This document shows positions 9,701-17,836 of a DNA stretch of 64,000 nt, one piece after another. Position 1 is the stretch's first letter. Every line of letters starts with the position of its first letter. The stretch lies in the NCBI RefSeq assembly GCF_001431205.1, contig NZ_LGPC01000011.1:651596-715595 (forward strand). The letters are read 5' to 3'. The translations under genes and the position numbers were made by a program. A model generated the notes under the pieces. It was not told the DNA's origin, ran no database searches, and saw only the letters and a list, made by a program, of their open reading frames with translations. The stretch is from Staphylococcus sp. NAM3COL9. GTDB lineage: Bacteria; Bacillota; Bacilli; Staphylococcales; Staphylococcaceae.

Positions 9701-10423
9701 AAATTGGTCATTATAAATTTTATTATCATGTGTTTCAGATGATTCCTGTGTTGGAGATTGTATATGCGTTTTATTGTCTCCAATATTAGGCGCTTGCTCA
9801 TGCTCGCTATCTTTGTTTTGAGTTTCATCTGAAGGTTTTATAACACCGTTTTCAAGCGGGTGTGGTTTTTGAGTACCAAATATAGCAGATGGAACTTCAC
9901 TCGCTTTAAAATCGCTCTCATGATACATAGGCGTATCTCTTTTAGTTTTCTTAGAAGCGTTTGCACGTAAAACATCAGTTTGTATTCTCATTCGTTGACC
10001 TTTATGAGGTTTTGATTCTTGTTTTGGTTCTGAATATGTTTCTGTTTGTGACTGCTGATTTTCTGTTTGTGTACTAACATCATTAGAAGCTGTCTTATCA
10101 TACATATGTCTACGTCTTCTCTGCTTATGATTGACATTTATAGAGTCTGAAGCATGACGGTCACTATGTTGTTGATTACCATAATCCGAACTATCTTTTG
10201 AATTTGAATCTTCTTCTGGATGCTTTGCTTCATTCGCTTCTTCTAAAATACGCATTGGAAACCTGAATTTTCCTTTGGGTCTTTCATAAACATCATTGTT
10301 TTGAGGAAGTAATGAATCTTGTTCTTCTTGTTGTGTAGCTTTTTGACGTCGTTGATTTCTTTTACTAAGATAATCTTCTGTAGAATCATTATCTTCTCCA
10401 AATAACTTGTCGAACCAGCTCAT
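6725..10423 (-). CDS. sftA: FtsK/SpoIIIE-type DNA translocase, soluble SftA class
   Basis: A 1232-aa septal DNA pump that would clear or segregate chromosome DNA at division. The C-terminal motor has Walker A (GATGSGKS, about residues 918-926), Walker B (KIVIVIDELADL, about 1026) and a winged-helix gamma domain (about 1165-1225) for oriented DNA reading. There is no N-terminal membrane domain. Instead about 720 residues form an acidic, Q/N/S/E-rich disordered linker. Position between murC and ytpR is that of B. subtilis sftA (ytpT), which also lacks membrane helices. Staphylococcal databases often label it FtsK. The motor assignment is certain; the SftA versus FtsK name rests on synteny and missing membrane segments. 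Confidence 0.9.
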   Translation of the reverse strand: MSWFDKLFGEDNDSTEDYLSKRNQRRQKATQQEEQDSLLPQNNDVYERPKGKFRFPMRILEEANEAKHPEEDSNSKDSSDYGNQQHSDRHASDSINVNHKQRRRRHMYDKTASNDVSTQTENQQSQTETYSEPKQESKPHKGQRMRIQTDVLRANASKKTKRDTPMYHESDFKASEVPSAIFGTQKPHPLENGVIKPSDETQNKDSEHEQAPNIGDNKTHIQSPTQESSETHDNKIYNDQFVAQLNESMDNDEDLQVDDKQQSSFENDDHVEEQVAEDINKRQQSSDQQQSSNQQPKVNNTINIENIYASQIVEEIRRERERKVLQKRQFKKALQQKRQGNQDNNEDSVQKAIDEMYAKQAHHFIGESSLDEESKAKNVSENETEASVQDAQISDDSQQNEDDTQVGATSPFNYEEINLDNVRDVHTINDEYVNVDSESIDNNIENTPPVEHQTINDNVETTISNDNTLNTDKDNEKSISDENLYVEIEDNDDISDAQYREVTRPQNESVEADAVIPETEKNLHFEAHQSESEMSSEPVSNEIDEVQQDSAQYNSEQLETTQFESKDEGAAQESQLNSSSTKSSEFNNETIKSSEVTRNRNQTSIRKGGKPFNVVMTPSDKKRIMDAKKLKNSNQHFTNSSNASQSSQNESKEIETNYFDNETVGQEQQEQNLTSTAEITEYPSNSMGTSNHSEESINHETSEKLDNEMDPSSVDSSQPAGHDRTEINNEHVSQSSQNQEPKLKPEMAHNQLDASKTTDNSGKPTIRRGPNIKLPNLDLLEEPKQHEIDNAWIEEKKQELNDAFYYFNVPAEVQNVTEGPSVTRFELSVEKGVKVSRITALQDDIKMALAAKDIRIEAPIPGTSLVGIEVPNQNATTVNLRSIIEDPTFKNAESKLTVAMGLRINNEPLLMDISKTPHALIAGATGSGKSVCINSILMSLLYKNHPEELKLLLIDPKMVELAPYNGLPHLVAPVITDVKAATQSLKWAVEEMERRYKVFAKYHVRNITAFNKKATYEDRMPKIVIVIDELADLMMMAPQEVEQSIARIAQKARACGIHMLVATQRPSVNVITGLIKANIPTRIAFMVSSSVDSRTILDSGGAERLLGYGDMLYLGSGMNKPIRVQGTFVSDDEIDDVVDFIKQQRDPEYLFEEKELLKKTETQPQDSLFDDVCRFMLKEGHISTSLVQRHFQIGYNRAARIVDQLEQLGYVSGANGSKPRDVYITESDLNEN

Positions 10424-10440
10424 TCGTACATTACCTCCTT

Positions 10441-11040
10441 TTATTCTTCAAAAAATGCTTGGCCAACTGTATAATCATCAGATAAGACCATAATCCCTTT
10501 TTCTTGAGGTGCATTTGGTAAATCAAGTTCCTTCATAGAACAAATCATACCACTTGAAGCTACGCCTCTTAACTCAGCATCTTTAATAACCATACCACTT
10601 GGCATTACAGCGCCTACTTTAGCCACTACTACTTTTTGTCCAGCATCAATATTAGATGCACCACAAACTATCTGTAACTTTTCAGTACTTACATCAACGC
10701 GAAGTACACTTAATTTATCAGCATCTGGATGTTTTTCTTTAGTTTCTACAAAGCCTACAACAAACTTAGGAGAAAAATCTGCATTTAATTTAAATGTAAA
10801 TCCAGCATCTTCAATGGCTTTTTGAAATTCATTAACTAGTGGTTCAGTTAACTTAACATGTCCATTCCCACTTATAGTTGATTTTTCTGACACATTAAAA
10901 ATATTATATCCTACCACTTGTGACTCATTTTTAATTTCAACAACATCACCTTTATATTCATAGTTGAACTCACCACTAGCTGGTTCAACTTGTAAAAATG
11001 CAACGTCTCCTACTGCTTCTTTGTTATAAAATAAATTCAT
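10441..11040 (-). CDS. ytpR: YtpR-family tRNA-binding domain protein
   Basis: A 199-aa protein. An N-terminal family-specific region is followed by an EMAP-II/PheT-like OB-fold tRNA-binding domain (about residues 90-195). Visible motifs are HPDADKLSVLRVDV, IVCGASNI and LRGVASSGMICS, as in the N-terminus of the PheRS beta chain. It probably binds tRNA or another RNA. The exact role is not established. It lies 17 nt upstream of the sftA-type gene and 13 nt after ytpQ, so it is likely co-transcribed. Confidence 0.88.
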   Translation of the reverse strand: MNLFYNKEAVGDVAFLQVEPASGEFNYEYKGDVVEIKNESQVVGYNIFNVSEKSTISGNGHVKLTEPLVNEFQKAIEDAGFTFKLNADFSPKFVVGFVETKEKHPDADKLSVLRVDVSTEKLQIVCGASNIDAGQKVVVAKVGAVMPSGMVIKDAELRGVASSGMICSMKELDLPNAPQEKGIMVLSDDYTVGQAFFEE

Positions 11041-11053
11041 ATCAATATACTCC

Positions 11054-11917
11054 TTATTTCTTATCTTTATTTTCGTATTGTTTTCTTGTTGCTTCTAATC
11101 TTTGTATCACATTAGGATCTCTTTTTTGTTTATTATTTTTTCCTAAAATGAAAATAGGCTCAAAATGACCTCTGTCGTAACCTAATGATAATGATGTGAT
11201 AGGCACTAAACCTTTTGTAAAAAATTCCATAGTTAAATGCGCCATTACATCATAACCCGTCTTATTACGAATATCCGCAATAACCAAGACATCTTGATGT
11301 GGTACAGCTACTAACATTTCACCTTCACATTGATCTTGTATTTCATTTAAAAATGTTGTATTTAAGATTCTACTTGCATCATAGCCATCATTAGAGTTAA
11401 TAAAGTAAAATATATTACCTTTTACTTCATCCGTAGTATATTTATTTTCTAATTTCCGCACATTAAATAAAGCCATTTCTTTTAATTGTTGCTTAGATAA
11501 CTTCATTGACTCTAACATTTTTTCATCCATAAGACGATATGATTTCCCTAGATCAACTACGTAGTAAATATTTGTTTCTGCTGTGTGTTCTTCGATAACA
11601 AATGCATTACCATCTTTATCTTTTTTATCAAAGCTTGGGGATCTCAGTACTGGCATGATTTGAGCACTATTAACCTCTGATAGCCCCTCCCCTTTCATTT
11701 GTTCAATTGCTTCTTCTACATAATATACAATTTCATCTACTATATTTTCTTTTTGTTCTTTATATTTAGCTACTATCGTAGCAACTTTAACAGTGACACC
11801 TTTGCCATTGTCTACTCTAGATATACGTAGCGTTTCATCTTCACGATTAAAAGTAAACTTCACTTCTGGTTTGCTTAGTCGATCTTTTAATTTATCTCTC
11901 ATTTGAAAGACATTCAT
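11054..11917 (-). CDS. ytpQ: DUF1444 family protein YtpQ (UPF0354)
   Basis: A 287-aa conserved Firmicute protein of unknown function. The sequence is well conserved with the staphylococcal UPF0354 family (for example the VAVPHQDVL and [15 protein letters not shown] stretches). An upstream in-frame GTG at 11926 is less likely. ATG 11917 has AGGAG 8 nt before it and matches the family N-terminus [10 protein letters not shown]. It sits in the ytpP-ytpQ-ytpR-sftA cluster shared with Bacillus. No catalytic motif is evident. Confidence 0.88.
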   Translation of the reverse strand: MNVFQMRDKLKDRLSKPEVKFTFNREDETLRISRVDNGKGVTVKVATIVAKYKEQKENIVDEIVYYVEEAIEQMKGEGLSEVNSAQIMPVLRSPSFDKKDKDGNAFVIEEHTAETNIYYVVDLGKSYRLMDEKMLESMKLSKQQLKEMALFNVRKLENKYTTDEVKGNIFYFINSNDGYDASRILNTTFLNEIQDQCEGEMLVAVPHQDVLVIADIRNKTGYDVMAHLTMEFFTKGLVPITSLSLGYDRGHFEPIFILGKNNKQKRDPNVIQRLEATRKQYENKDKK

Positions 11918-11960
11918 TGTTAACACTCCTATTTACGTGCCTTATTATAGTTTACAATAA

Positions 11961-12004
11961 ATATACCCTTAGGAACAGAAAAAATGTAAGTTCTAAGGGT
12001 ATAT
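11961..12004 (-). terminator. terminator-like hairpin between ytpP and ytpQ
   Basis: A nearly perfect 15-bp stem (ATATACCCTTAGgAAC / GTTcTAAGGGTATAT) with a 13-nt loop. The U-tract on the minus strand is weak, so it may attenuate rather than end the operon transcript. Confidence 0.5.
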
Positions 12005-12045
12005 ATTTTTATATTTCAACTTTAATTATTTACAAAGTAATTGTT

Positions 12046-12354
12046 TTATAAAGATGCTAAAAAGTTATCAATTTGTTCTATGGATTTTCGTTCTTTTCCA
12101 ATATAACTACCGATTTGTGATCCATTACGAAAAACTAGAAAACTTGGTATGCCCATAATGCCATTTTCCACACAAATATCTATAAATTTATCTCTATCGA
12201 CTGAGATAAATTTGTAATTAGTGTATTTTTCTTCTAACTGCGGTAATTCTGGTTCAATAACTTTACAGTCAGGACACCAATCAGCTGTAAATAAAAATAC
12301 TGTTTGTTCGTTTTTAAGTTGTTCAAATTGTTGTTCAGTTTCTAATTGTCGCAT
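12046..12354 (-). CDS. ytpP: Thioredoxin-like protein YtpP
   Basis: A 103-aa single-domain thioredoxin fold. The redox motif WCPDC has its two cysteines at residues 27 and 30, and the cis-proline loop GIPSF follows. CPDC is unlike the CGPC of housekeeping TrxA, suggesting a different redox potential or partner. The open frame extends upstream into ytoP, but ATG 12354 is preceded by AGGAGTG at the right distance and gives the usual family length. It starts 20 nt after the ytoP stop and is probably translated from the same message. Confidence 0.9.
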   Translation of the reverse strand: MRQLETEQQFEQLKNEQTVFLFTADWCPDCKVIEPELPQLEEKYTNYKFISVDRDKFIDICVENGIMGIPSFLVFRNGSQIGSYIGKERKSIEQIDNFLASL

Positions 12355-12373
12355 CCAATCACTCCTAAATGTG

Positions 12374-13450
12374 TTATTTATATTGTAATTCTTCAATTTT
12401 AGTATCATCTAATTGCGTTGTAGCCTGTATTAATAATGCTCTTGCAGCTTCGTAATCTCTTATATCAAACACTGCATTTGTACTATGGATATACCTTGCA
12501 CAAACTCCAATTACTGCAGTTGGTATACCGATTTTTGATTTGTGAATTTCTCCACCATCTGTACCACCAGGTGAAATGTAATATTGATGTTTAATTTTAA
12601 ATTGATCAGCTAAATCTAATAAGTAATCTCTAAAAGTTGGTTTAAGTATCATCGTACCATCTTTAATTCTAATTAATGTACCAGCACCTAATTCTCCAGA
12701 TAAATTTTGTTTACCTTTCATATCATTGGCTGGTGAACAGTCTACTACAAAAGCCACATCAGGGTCTATCAATTCAGCAGAAGCTTTAGCTCCTCTTAAA
12801 CCAACTTCCTCTTGAACATTAGCGCCTACATATAAATCATAACCAAGCTCTACATCTTTTAATAATTCCAATAATTCAATGCCAAGCAGACAACCATAAC
12901 GATTATCCCAAGCTTTACTAGAGAAACGATGTTCTGATAATTGTGTAAAGGGTGTTTCTGGAACAATTGAGTCTCCAATTTCAATACCACGTTTTCTTAC
13001 ATCTTTTTGAGCTTCACAACCAATATCTAATAGTAAATCTTCTATTTTAGGTGCACCTTCATTACCTGTCCTAAAATGTTTTGGAATATTTGCAACCACA
13101 CCGATGATTTCTTCATTTTTACGTGATTTTACTTTAAGTCGTTGACCTTGCCAAATATCTGTAGCAACGCCACCTAAATTTGTAAATTGTATCATACCGT
13201 TTTCTGTAATATTTGTGATCATAAAGCCAATTTCATCCATGTGAGCAGCCACCATTACACGCTTTGGATTCTTTGCTTTCGAGCGTTTAACGCCGTAAAT
13301 GTCACCCATGCGATTATAAACAAACTCATCTACAAATGGTTCTAATTCTGATTTAAGGTATGCTTTTACATCATCTTCAAAACCAGGTGCCCCATGTAAT
13401 TCTGTTAATGTTTTCATTCTAGCTAATGTTTTATTATTGTCTATATTCAC
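12374..13450 (-). CDS. ytoP: M42-family metallo-aminopeptidase (YtoP-like)
   Basis: Cytoplasmic di-zinc aminopeptidase of the M42 family (glutamyl/deblocking aminopeptidase type, often mislabelled endoglucanase). Metal and catalytic signatures are visible: AAHMDEIGF (His), AWDNRYG (Asp), EEVGLRGA (Glu-Glu), VVDCSPAND (Asp) and GGTDGGEIH (His). Its 358 aa is typical. The start is a GTG with AGGAG 9 nt upstream; an internal ATG 33 nt downstream is an alternative. It heads the ytoP-ytpP run. Confidence 0.9.
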   Translation of the reverse strand: MNIDNNKTLARMKTLTELHGAPGFEDDVKAYLKSELEPFVDEFVYNRMGDIYGVKRSKAKNPKRVMVAAHMDEIGFMITNITENGMIQFTNLGGVATDIWQGQRLKVKSRKNEEIIGVVANIPKHFRTGNEGAPKIEDLLLDIGCEAQKDVRKRGIEIGDSIVPETPFTQLSEHRFSSKAWDNRYGCLLGIELLELLKDVELGYDLYVGANVQEEVGLRGAKASAELIDPDVAFVVDCSPANDMKGKQNLSGELGAGTLIRIKDGTMILKPTFRDYLLDLADQFKIKHQYYISPGGTDGGEIHKSKIGIPTAVIGVCARYIHSTNAVFDIRDYEAARALLIQATTQLDDTKIEELQYK

Positions 13451-13532
13451 TGTCTCTCACTCCTTACTATTTATTATATCATCTTCATTATGGTAAACTA
13501 TAAATATTACTTTATTGGAGGTAGACTGTGTT

Positions 13533-13853
13533 ATGTTAAATAAAAAGAATTGGCTTACCATCTTATTTATTTCACTAACAACAATTGTCGGAGCGACTTA
13601 TTTTTATAAACGTCAAAAAGATCTACGATATCACGATCCAGATAAAATTATTACTGAAGTAAGAACATACTTTATGAATGTTGTAGGGTCTTATATATTG
13701 AATGAGCCAATTACGTATAAAAAATCCGATAATAGTTTTATTGTTTTTCAAGGTGGCATTACCACAAAAAGCAATAAAATGTTAACATATTATGACTTTT
13801 TTGCAGATGCAAAAAGCGGAGAAGTTATAGATATTATTGAATGTGAATCATAA
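13533..13853 (+). CDS. Small membrane-anchored PepSY-like protein
   Basis: A 106-aa product with an N-terminal membrane helix (about residues 6-22, WLTILFISLTTIVGATYFY) and an outside domain. The C-terminal part ends ...FFADAKSGEVIDIIE, resembling a PepSY domain. The start is ATG 13533, 11 nt after GGAGG; a TTG at 13515 is possible but overlaps the ribosome site. It is divergent from ytoP, and a similar small gene lies near ytoP in Bacillus. Function is unknown. Confidence 0.75.
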   Translation: MLNKKNWLTILFISLTTIVGATYFYKRQKDLRYHDPDKIITEVRTYFMNVVGSYILNEPITYKKSDNSFIVFQGGITTKSNKMLTYYDFFADAKSGEVIDIIECES

Positions 13854-14011
13854 AAGGTTAAAGTTTTGAACATGTAGTGTATCAATCGCTCAAAGCACTG
13901 TCTATACATTACAAGAGAAAAAGATTTACGCTGTTTAAACACAAGGACTAACCCCTTTCTTATCTAAAACAGTGATTATCCATATCTCTTCGTTCATAAC
14001 TTTAACCTTTT
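13852..14011. repeat. large nested inverted-repeat structure between convergent genes
   Basis: A perfect 14-bp outer stem, AAAAGGTTAAAGTT (13852-13865) with AACTTTAACCTTTT (13998-14011), overlaps both flanking stop codons. Inside are a 10-bp arm pair with one G-T (13873-13882 / 13904-13913), a 6-bp stem (13913-13918 / 13985-13990), a 4-bp stem (13868-13871 / 13992-13995) and a hairpin (13929-13936 / 13967-13974). The layout resembles a multibranched RNA more than a plain terminator. Confidence 0.55.
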
Positions 14012-14841
14012 TAACTTCTTATAATATAAGTTTCTATCTCATTCAATTTATTCTTATCAAATTTCACAGCAAAGTATTTAGCATCGTGGTAATATAAGAA
14101 CCAATAATCTTTCATGATATAGTTTGGAATTAAACGTTCTTTCTCCCTTATGGATTGCATAGGATAATCATCATATGCCGTTACCCACAATGGGTTTCTA
14201 TGAGCCAGTGTCGGGAAAATGTCTCCCATGTGCACGGCCTTTTCTCCTTCACTTTCAATTGTCACTACTGAATGTCCAAAACTATGTCCTCCAGTATGAC
14301 GAATTTGAATACCAGGACATATTTCAAACGTTTCTTCAAATAGCATTAATTTATTTTTAAAATCTCCGTTATTTTTCTGCCAGTAAGTCGATTTACTACG
14401 TATATTAGGGCTTTGGAACTCATGCCATTCATCTTGCTGAATGACGTGTATTGCATTACTGAAAATAGCATGCCCATCATTGTCCGTGAGTCCAGCAGCG
14501 TGATCAAAATGAAGATGAGTCATTAACACATAATCAATATCCTCTAGGCTGAGATTTAATGCTTTCAAATCATTTTCCACATTACTCTCATAATGTACGC
14601 CAAATATTTTTCGTTCTTTATCGGTTAATTTTCCAGCACCAATACCAGTATCAACAACAATATTTTTATCATAAGTTTGAATAAGTATCGGGTGCGTAGG
14701 TAATGGAATTTGGTTTTTTTCATTCACTTCATATTTCTTTGTCCATAGCGCTTTAGGTACAACGCCAAACATTGCACCCCCATCAATATGAGTAATACCC
14801 CCGTTTAAATAATGGACTTTATAATTACCTAATTTCATCAT
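14011..14841 (-). CDS. ytnP: Metallo-beta-lactamase-fold hydrolase, YtnP-like lactonase
   Basis: A 276-aa cytoplasmic zinc hydrolase. The signature HxHxDH is at residues 109-114 (THLHFDH), followed by the downstream His (TGGHSFGH, about 183) and bridging Asp (HMGDIFP, about 207). The closest named relative is B. subtilis YtnP, a quorum-quenching-type lactonase homologue, in the same neighbourhood beside trmB and ytmP. Substrate is inferred only. GGAGG lies 6 nt before ATG 14841; a second ATG follows at once. Confidence 0.85.
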   Translation of the reverse strand: MMKLGNYKVHYLNGGITHIDGGAMFGVVPKALWTKKYEVNEKNQIPLPTHPILIQTYDKNIVVDTGIGAGKLTDKERKIFGVHYESNVENDLKALNLSLEDIDYVLMTHLHFDHAAGLTDNDGHAIFSNAIHVIQQDEWHEFQSPNIRSKSTYWQKNNGDFKNKLMLFEETFEICPGIQIRHTGGHSFGHSVVTIESEGEKAVHMGDIFPTLAHRNPLWVTAYDDYPMQSIREKERLIPNYIMKDYWFLYYHDAKYFAVKFDKNKLNEIETYIIRS

Positions 14842-15025
14842 TTAATTCCTCCTCATCTAACATTTAACAACCTCAATTACTTACTATAGTAATACAATAC
14901 ATTTACTACGTAAAATAAAGGATATGCTTTTTAAAAATACTAACCTTTAAATTTCATATTAATTTTATCAACTTAGTTTAAATATTTTTGTAATTAAACA
15001 TTCAATTTTATTTAGAATAACAAAA

Positions 15026-15063
15026 AAATGAAGCTAGGACATAACTACATGTCTCAGCTTCAA
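15026..15063 (-). terminator. terminator after trmB
   Basis: Stem TGAAGCT(a)GGACAT / ATGTC(tc)AGCTTCA with a run of T on the minus strand. Confidence 0.85.
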
Positions 15064-15073
15064 TTTAAAATCA

Positions 15074-15718
15074 TTATAAATTTTTATGGAATTTTGCTTC
15101 CATTCGATAAATTCTTGATCCCCTGTCAGAAAACTTTCTTTCATACTCAGTTTCTATATTATCTTCATCATCTTCCTGATGAAGGTTTAAATTGAGTTTA
15201 GTAAAATACATGCCGAATTGAGACATACTCTCTAAACTATAAGCAAAAAGACCTCTATTGTCAGTTTTAAAATGAAGTTCTCCATCTTCTTTCAAAACTT
15301 GCTTATACAGTGCTAAAAATGTATGATACGTCAATCTACGCTTAGTATGTCGTTTTTTAGGCCATGGGTCTGAAAAATTCAAATATATACGATCAATTTC
15401 GCCATCTTTGAAATATTCATTGAGCTCCAATGCATCATTACATATCAATTTAATGTTAGTAAGACCAAGTTCTTTAACTTTATCTAAAATATTAACTACT
15501 ACACTTTTTTCTCGTTCTAAAGAAATAAAATTTATATCAGGATTTTGACCAGCAAGTGTTGTAATAAACTGTCCCATTCCAGATCCTATTTCAATATATA
15601 TATCTTGATCTTTATCAAACCAGTCACTTATATACCCTGCATGACTACCATCCATATCCACTAGTTCAGGATGTGATTTCAAATAATCTTCTGCCCAAGG
15701 CTTGTAACGCATTCTCAT
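15074..15718 (-). CDS. trmB: tRNA (guanine-N7-)-methyltransferase
   Basis: Methylates G46 in the tRNA variable loop using SAM. The 214-aa Rossmann methyltransferase has the SAM-binding loop [10 protein letters not shown] (about residues 42-51) and the TrmB hallmark [12 protein letters not shown] (about 114-125). ATG 15718 has AAGGAG upstream and matches the family N-terminus (MR-RYKPWA). It lies 12 nt after ytmP, so the two are probably one transcript, as in Bacillus. Confidence 0.96.
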   Translation of the reverse strand: MRMRYKPWAEDYLKSHPELVDMDGSHAGYISDWFDKDQDIYIEIGSGMGQFITTLAGQNPDINFISLEREKSVVVNILDKVKELGLTNIKLICNDALELNEYFKDGEIDRIYLNFSDPWPKKRHTKRRLTYHTFLALYKQVLKEDGELHFKTDNRGLFAYSLESMSQFGMYFTKLNLNLHQEDDEDNIETEYERKFSDRGSRIYRMEAKFHKNL

Positions 15719-15730
15719 TCTGATAACTCC

Positions 15731-16525
15731 TTATATAAAAGCATTGTTATTCATTACTTCATTTAAGAATTTGAGCCACATATTCATATCTTTGTAGCGT
15801 TTTTGTTCTTCATACCATTGGACCATACCTATAGACTGGATAACTGTATACCATTTCATACGTTTTTGTAAGTCCATTGAATCTTTTGTTCCATACACAT
15901 CTAACCAGTGAGGCCATTTCTTTTCAGGAACGTAATTGTATAGCAGCATACCTAAATCAATTGCAGGATCAGCAATCATCGCGCCTTCCCAATCAACCAA
16001 GTAAAGCTCATCATGATCTGATAGTAGCCAATTATTATGGTTGACGTCGCCATGTACAACGGTAAAGAAACGCGGATCTAAATTAGGCATATGGTCTTCT
16101 AAATAAGTCAATGCTTTTCTTACTACATGATGCGTTAAAACTTCTCTAGATAATGAAGCGTTAATTTTGTTCAACAAAATATCTGGTGTAATCGGCTCCA
16201 TTTCCATTCGTTTTAACATATTCAAAAGTGTTCTAGAACTATGAATTTTTTTCAATAAATTAGCTACTCTTTGTTCGTGCATTTCATTGAAAGTAAGTTC
16301 TCTACCATTTTTCCAATGTTGCGCTGTTACAACTTCTCCGGTTTCGATACGTTTCGTCCAAACTAGTTTTGGCACAATACCCTCAGCAGATAAGGCTGCG
16401 ATAAAAGGGTTTGAATTTCTTTTTAAAAATAATTTCTGCCCATCTTGTTCAGCCATATAAGCTTCACCAGATGCACCACCTGCTGAATCAAGCGTCCATC
16501 CTAATTGATAAAACTGCTCCAACAC
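15731..16525 (-). CDS. ytmP: Aminoglycoside-phosphotransferase-fold protein YtmP
   Basis: A 264-aa kinase-like protein of the APH/choline-kinase fold with the catalytic loop VVHGDVNHNNWLL and the metal-binding VDWEGAM. The substrate is unknown; it is not evidence of drug resistance. The open frame runs up to 16621, but GTG 16525, next to GAGGTG, gives the staphylococcal start ...LEQFYQLGW. The extra 5' codons overlap a hairpin (16547-16580) and are probably leader. Confidence 0.85.
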   Translation of the reverse strand: MLEQFYQLGWTLDSAGGASGEAYMAEQDGQKLFLKRNSNPFIAALSAEGIVPKLVWTKRIETGEVVTAQHWKNGRELTFNEMHEQRVANLLKKIHSSRTLLNMLKRMEMEPITPDILLNKINASLSREVLTHHVVRKALTYLEDHMPNLDPRFFTVVHGDVNHNNWLLSDHDELYLVDWEGAMIADPAIDLGMLLYNYVPEKKWPHWLDVYGTKDSMDLQKRMKWYTVIQSIGMVQWYEEQKRYKDMNMWLKFLNEVMNNNAFI

Positions 16526-16546
16526 GTTCACCTCACTTTCAACTAG

Positions 16547-16580
16547 AAAATGGCTCCTGAAAAGAATTTTCGAGAGCCAT
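16547..16580 (-). terminator. leader hairpin upstream of ytmP
   Basis: ATGGCTC and GAGCCAT form a 7-bp stem 20-50 nt before the ytmP start, with a short T stretch after it on the minus strand. It could be a terminator for an upstream transcript or an attenuator. The type is not certain. Confidence 0.45.
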
Positions 16581-16589
16581 ATATAATAA

Positions 16590-16988
16590 TTTTTTACTTC
16601 GAAATTATAAACTTCAACCAAAATTGTGCAGCCTCAAGTTTTATGACCGACACATTGTCCCATCGTGGTTCAAGTTCTTTTTAATTTATTAATACTCATA
16701 TTGTCTGAGCTAATTTACAATAACTTTTACATCATATCATAAATCAGCTCTTAACAGAGTATTAATTTAATATTTTTCTATATTTTTTTGTGAAATTTTT
16801 TACTTTCAAATTTCATGACGTATAAAAGGTTTTATGATCATTTATACTTTATTTCAACTATAAATGAGAAATTAAAATTCACATTTTGATTCCATACCTT
16901 TATGGAATTCTATTAAACGGCTCAGTAAGAATTATAACATAATTTGACCTTAATATATGTTACATTTTCTATCCATTTATTGAAATTA
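16590..16988. other. ytmP upstream region
   Basis: About 400 bases between ytmP and dat. The stretch 16620-16680 is richer in GC than its surroundings, holds the small palindrome GACACATTGTC and stays open for 28 codons on the minus strand without a start codon. The rest is AT-rich and shows nothing clear. Confidence 0.4.
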
Positions 16989-17834
16989 TTAACTATGCGT
17001 GTCAATGTATCTATTAAATCCTTCTTGTAGCGACTTAGTGATGGGTCCTACTTTTCCATCACCCACAGCTTCACCATTTAATTTAACAACTGGCATCACT
17101 TCAATTGATGTACTTGAAACCAAAACTTCATCCGCATTTTTTAAAAAATCTAAAGTAAATGTTTCTTCTTTAAACGAAATGCCCTTTTCTTCAGCAATTT
17201 CTTTTATTACTATACGTGTAATACCATTCAAAATATAGTTATTGATTGGATGCGTATAAATCACTCCATCTTTAATTGCGTAAACATTACTTGAAGATCC
17301 TTCTGTAACAGTTTCACCACGGTGTTGTATTGCTTCTTGTGCATTATATTTAACAGCATATTCTTTTGCTAATACATTACCTAATAAATTTAAGCTTTTT
17401 ATATCACATCTTAACCAACGTATATCCTCAGTTGTTACGGCATTTATGCCTTCTTCTAACAACTTATATGGACGGTCATAAGATTTTGTAAAAGCTGTGA
17501 TGTTCGCTTTTACTGATGGTGTAGGAAAAGCATGATCGCGAGGCGCAGTACCACGTGTTACTTGAATATATACGCCGCCATTAACTATACCATTTGCGGC
17601 TATCAGTTCTCGTACGAGTTCTATAAGGCCACCAACAGTAAAGTTTAATTCTAAGCCAATTTCTTTAGCACTTCTTAATAATCTCTCAAAATGCGCATTG
17701 GCAGTAAAAGGGTGATTTTCATAAACTCTTATATATTCATAAATACCATCACCAAATACATAACCTCTATCGTTATAAGCTACATTTGCATCTTTTTCTT
17801 CTAGTAATCTTTCATTTATTAATACTTTTGTCAT
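16989..17834 (-). CDS. dat: D-alanine aminotransferase
   Basis: A PLP-dependent class IV transaminase that makes D-glutamate or D-alanine for peptidoglycan. The product is 282 aa, equal to the staphylococcal enzyme. The Schiff-base lysine is K146 (CDIKSLN), and the phosphate-cup region [11 protein letters not shown] follows. An upstream start at 17852 lies inside pepV. ATG 17834 has GGAGG 7 nt before it. Only 2 nt separate it from the pepV stop, so the pair is translationally coupled. Confidence 0.96.
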   Translation of the reverse strand: MTKVLINERLLEEKDANVAYNDRGYVFGDGIYEYIRVYENHPFTANAHFERLLRSAKEIGLELNFTVGGLIELVRELIAANGIVNGGVYIQVTRGTAPRDHAFPTPSVKANITAFTKSYDRPYKLLEEGINAVTTEDIRWLRCDIKSLNLLGNVLAKEYAVKYNAQEAIQHRGETVTEGSSSNVYAIKDGVIYTHPINNYILNGITRIVIKEIAEEKGISFKEETFTLDFLKNADEVLVSSTSIEVMPVVKLNGEAVGDGKVGPITKSLQEGFNRYIDTHS

Positions 17835-17836
17835 AT

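Noticed and set aside
16599-16684. 28-codon open stretch on the minus strand upstream of ytmP
   Set aside because: No start codon with a ribosome site, so it was not called as a gene; it is kept only as a low-interest finding.
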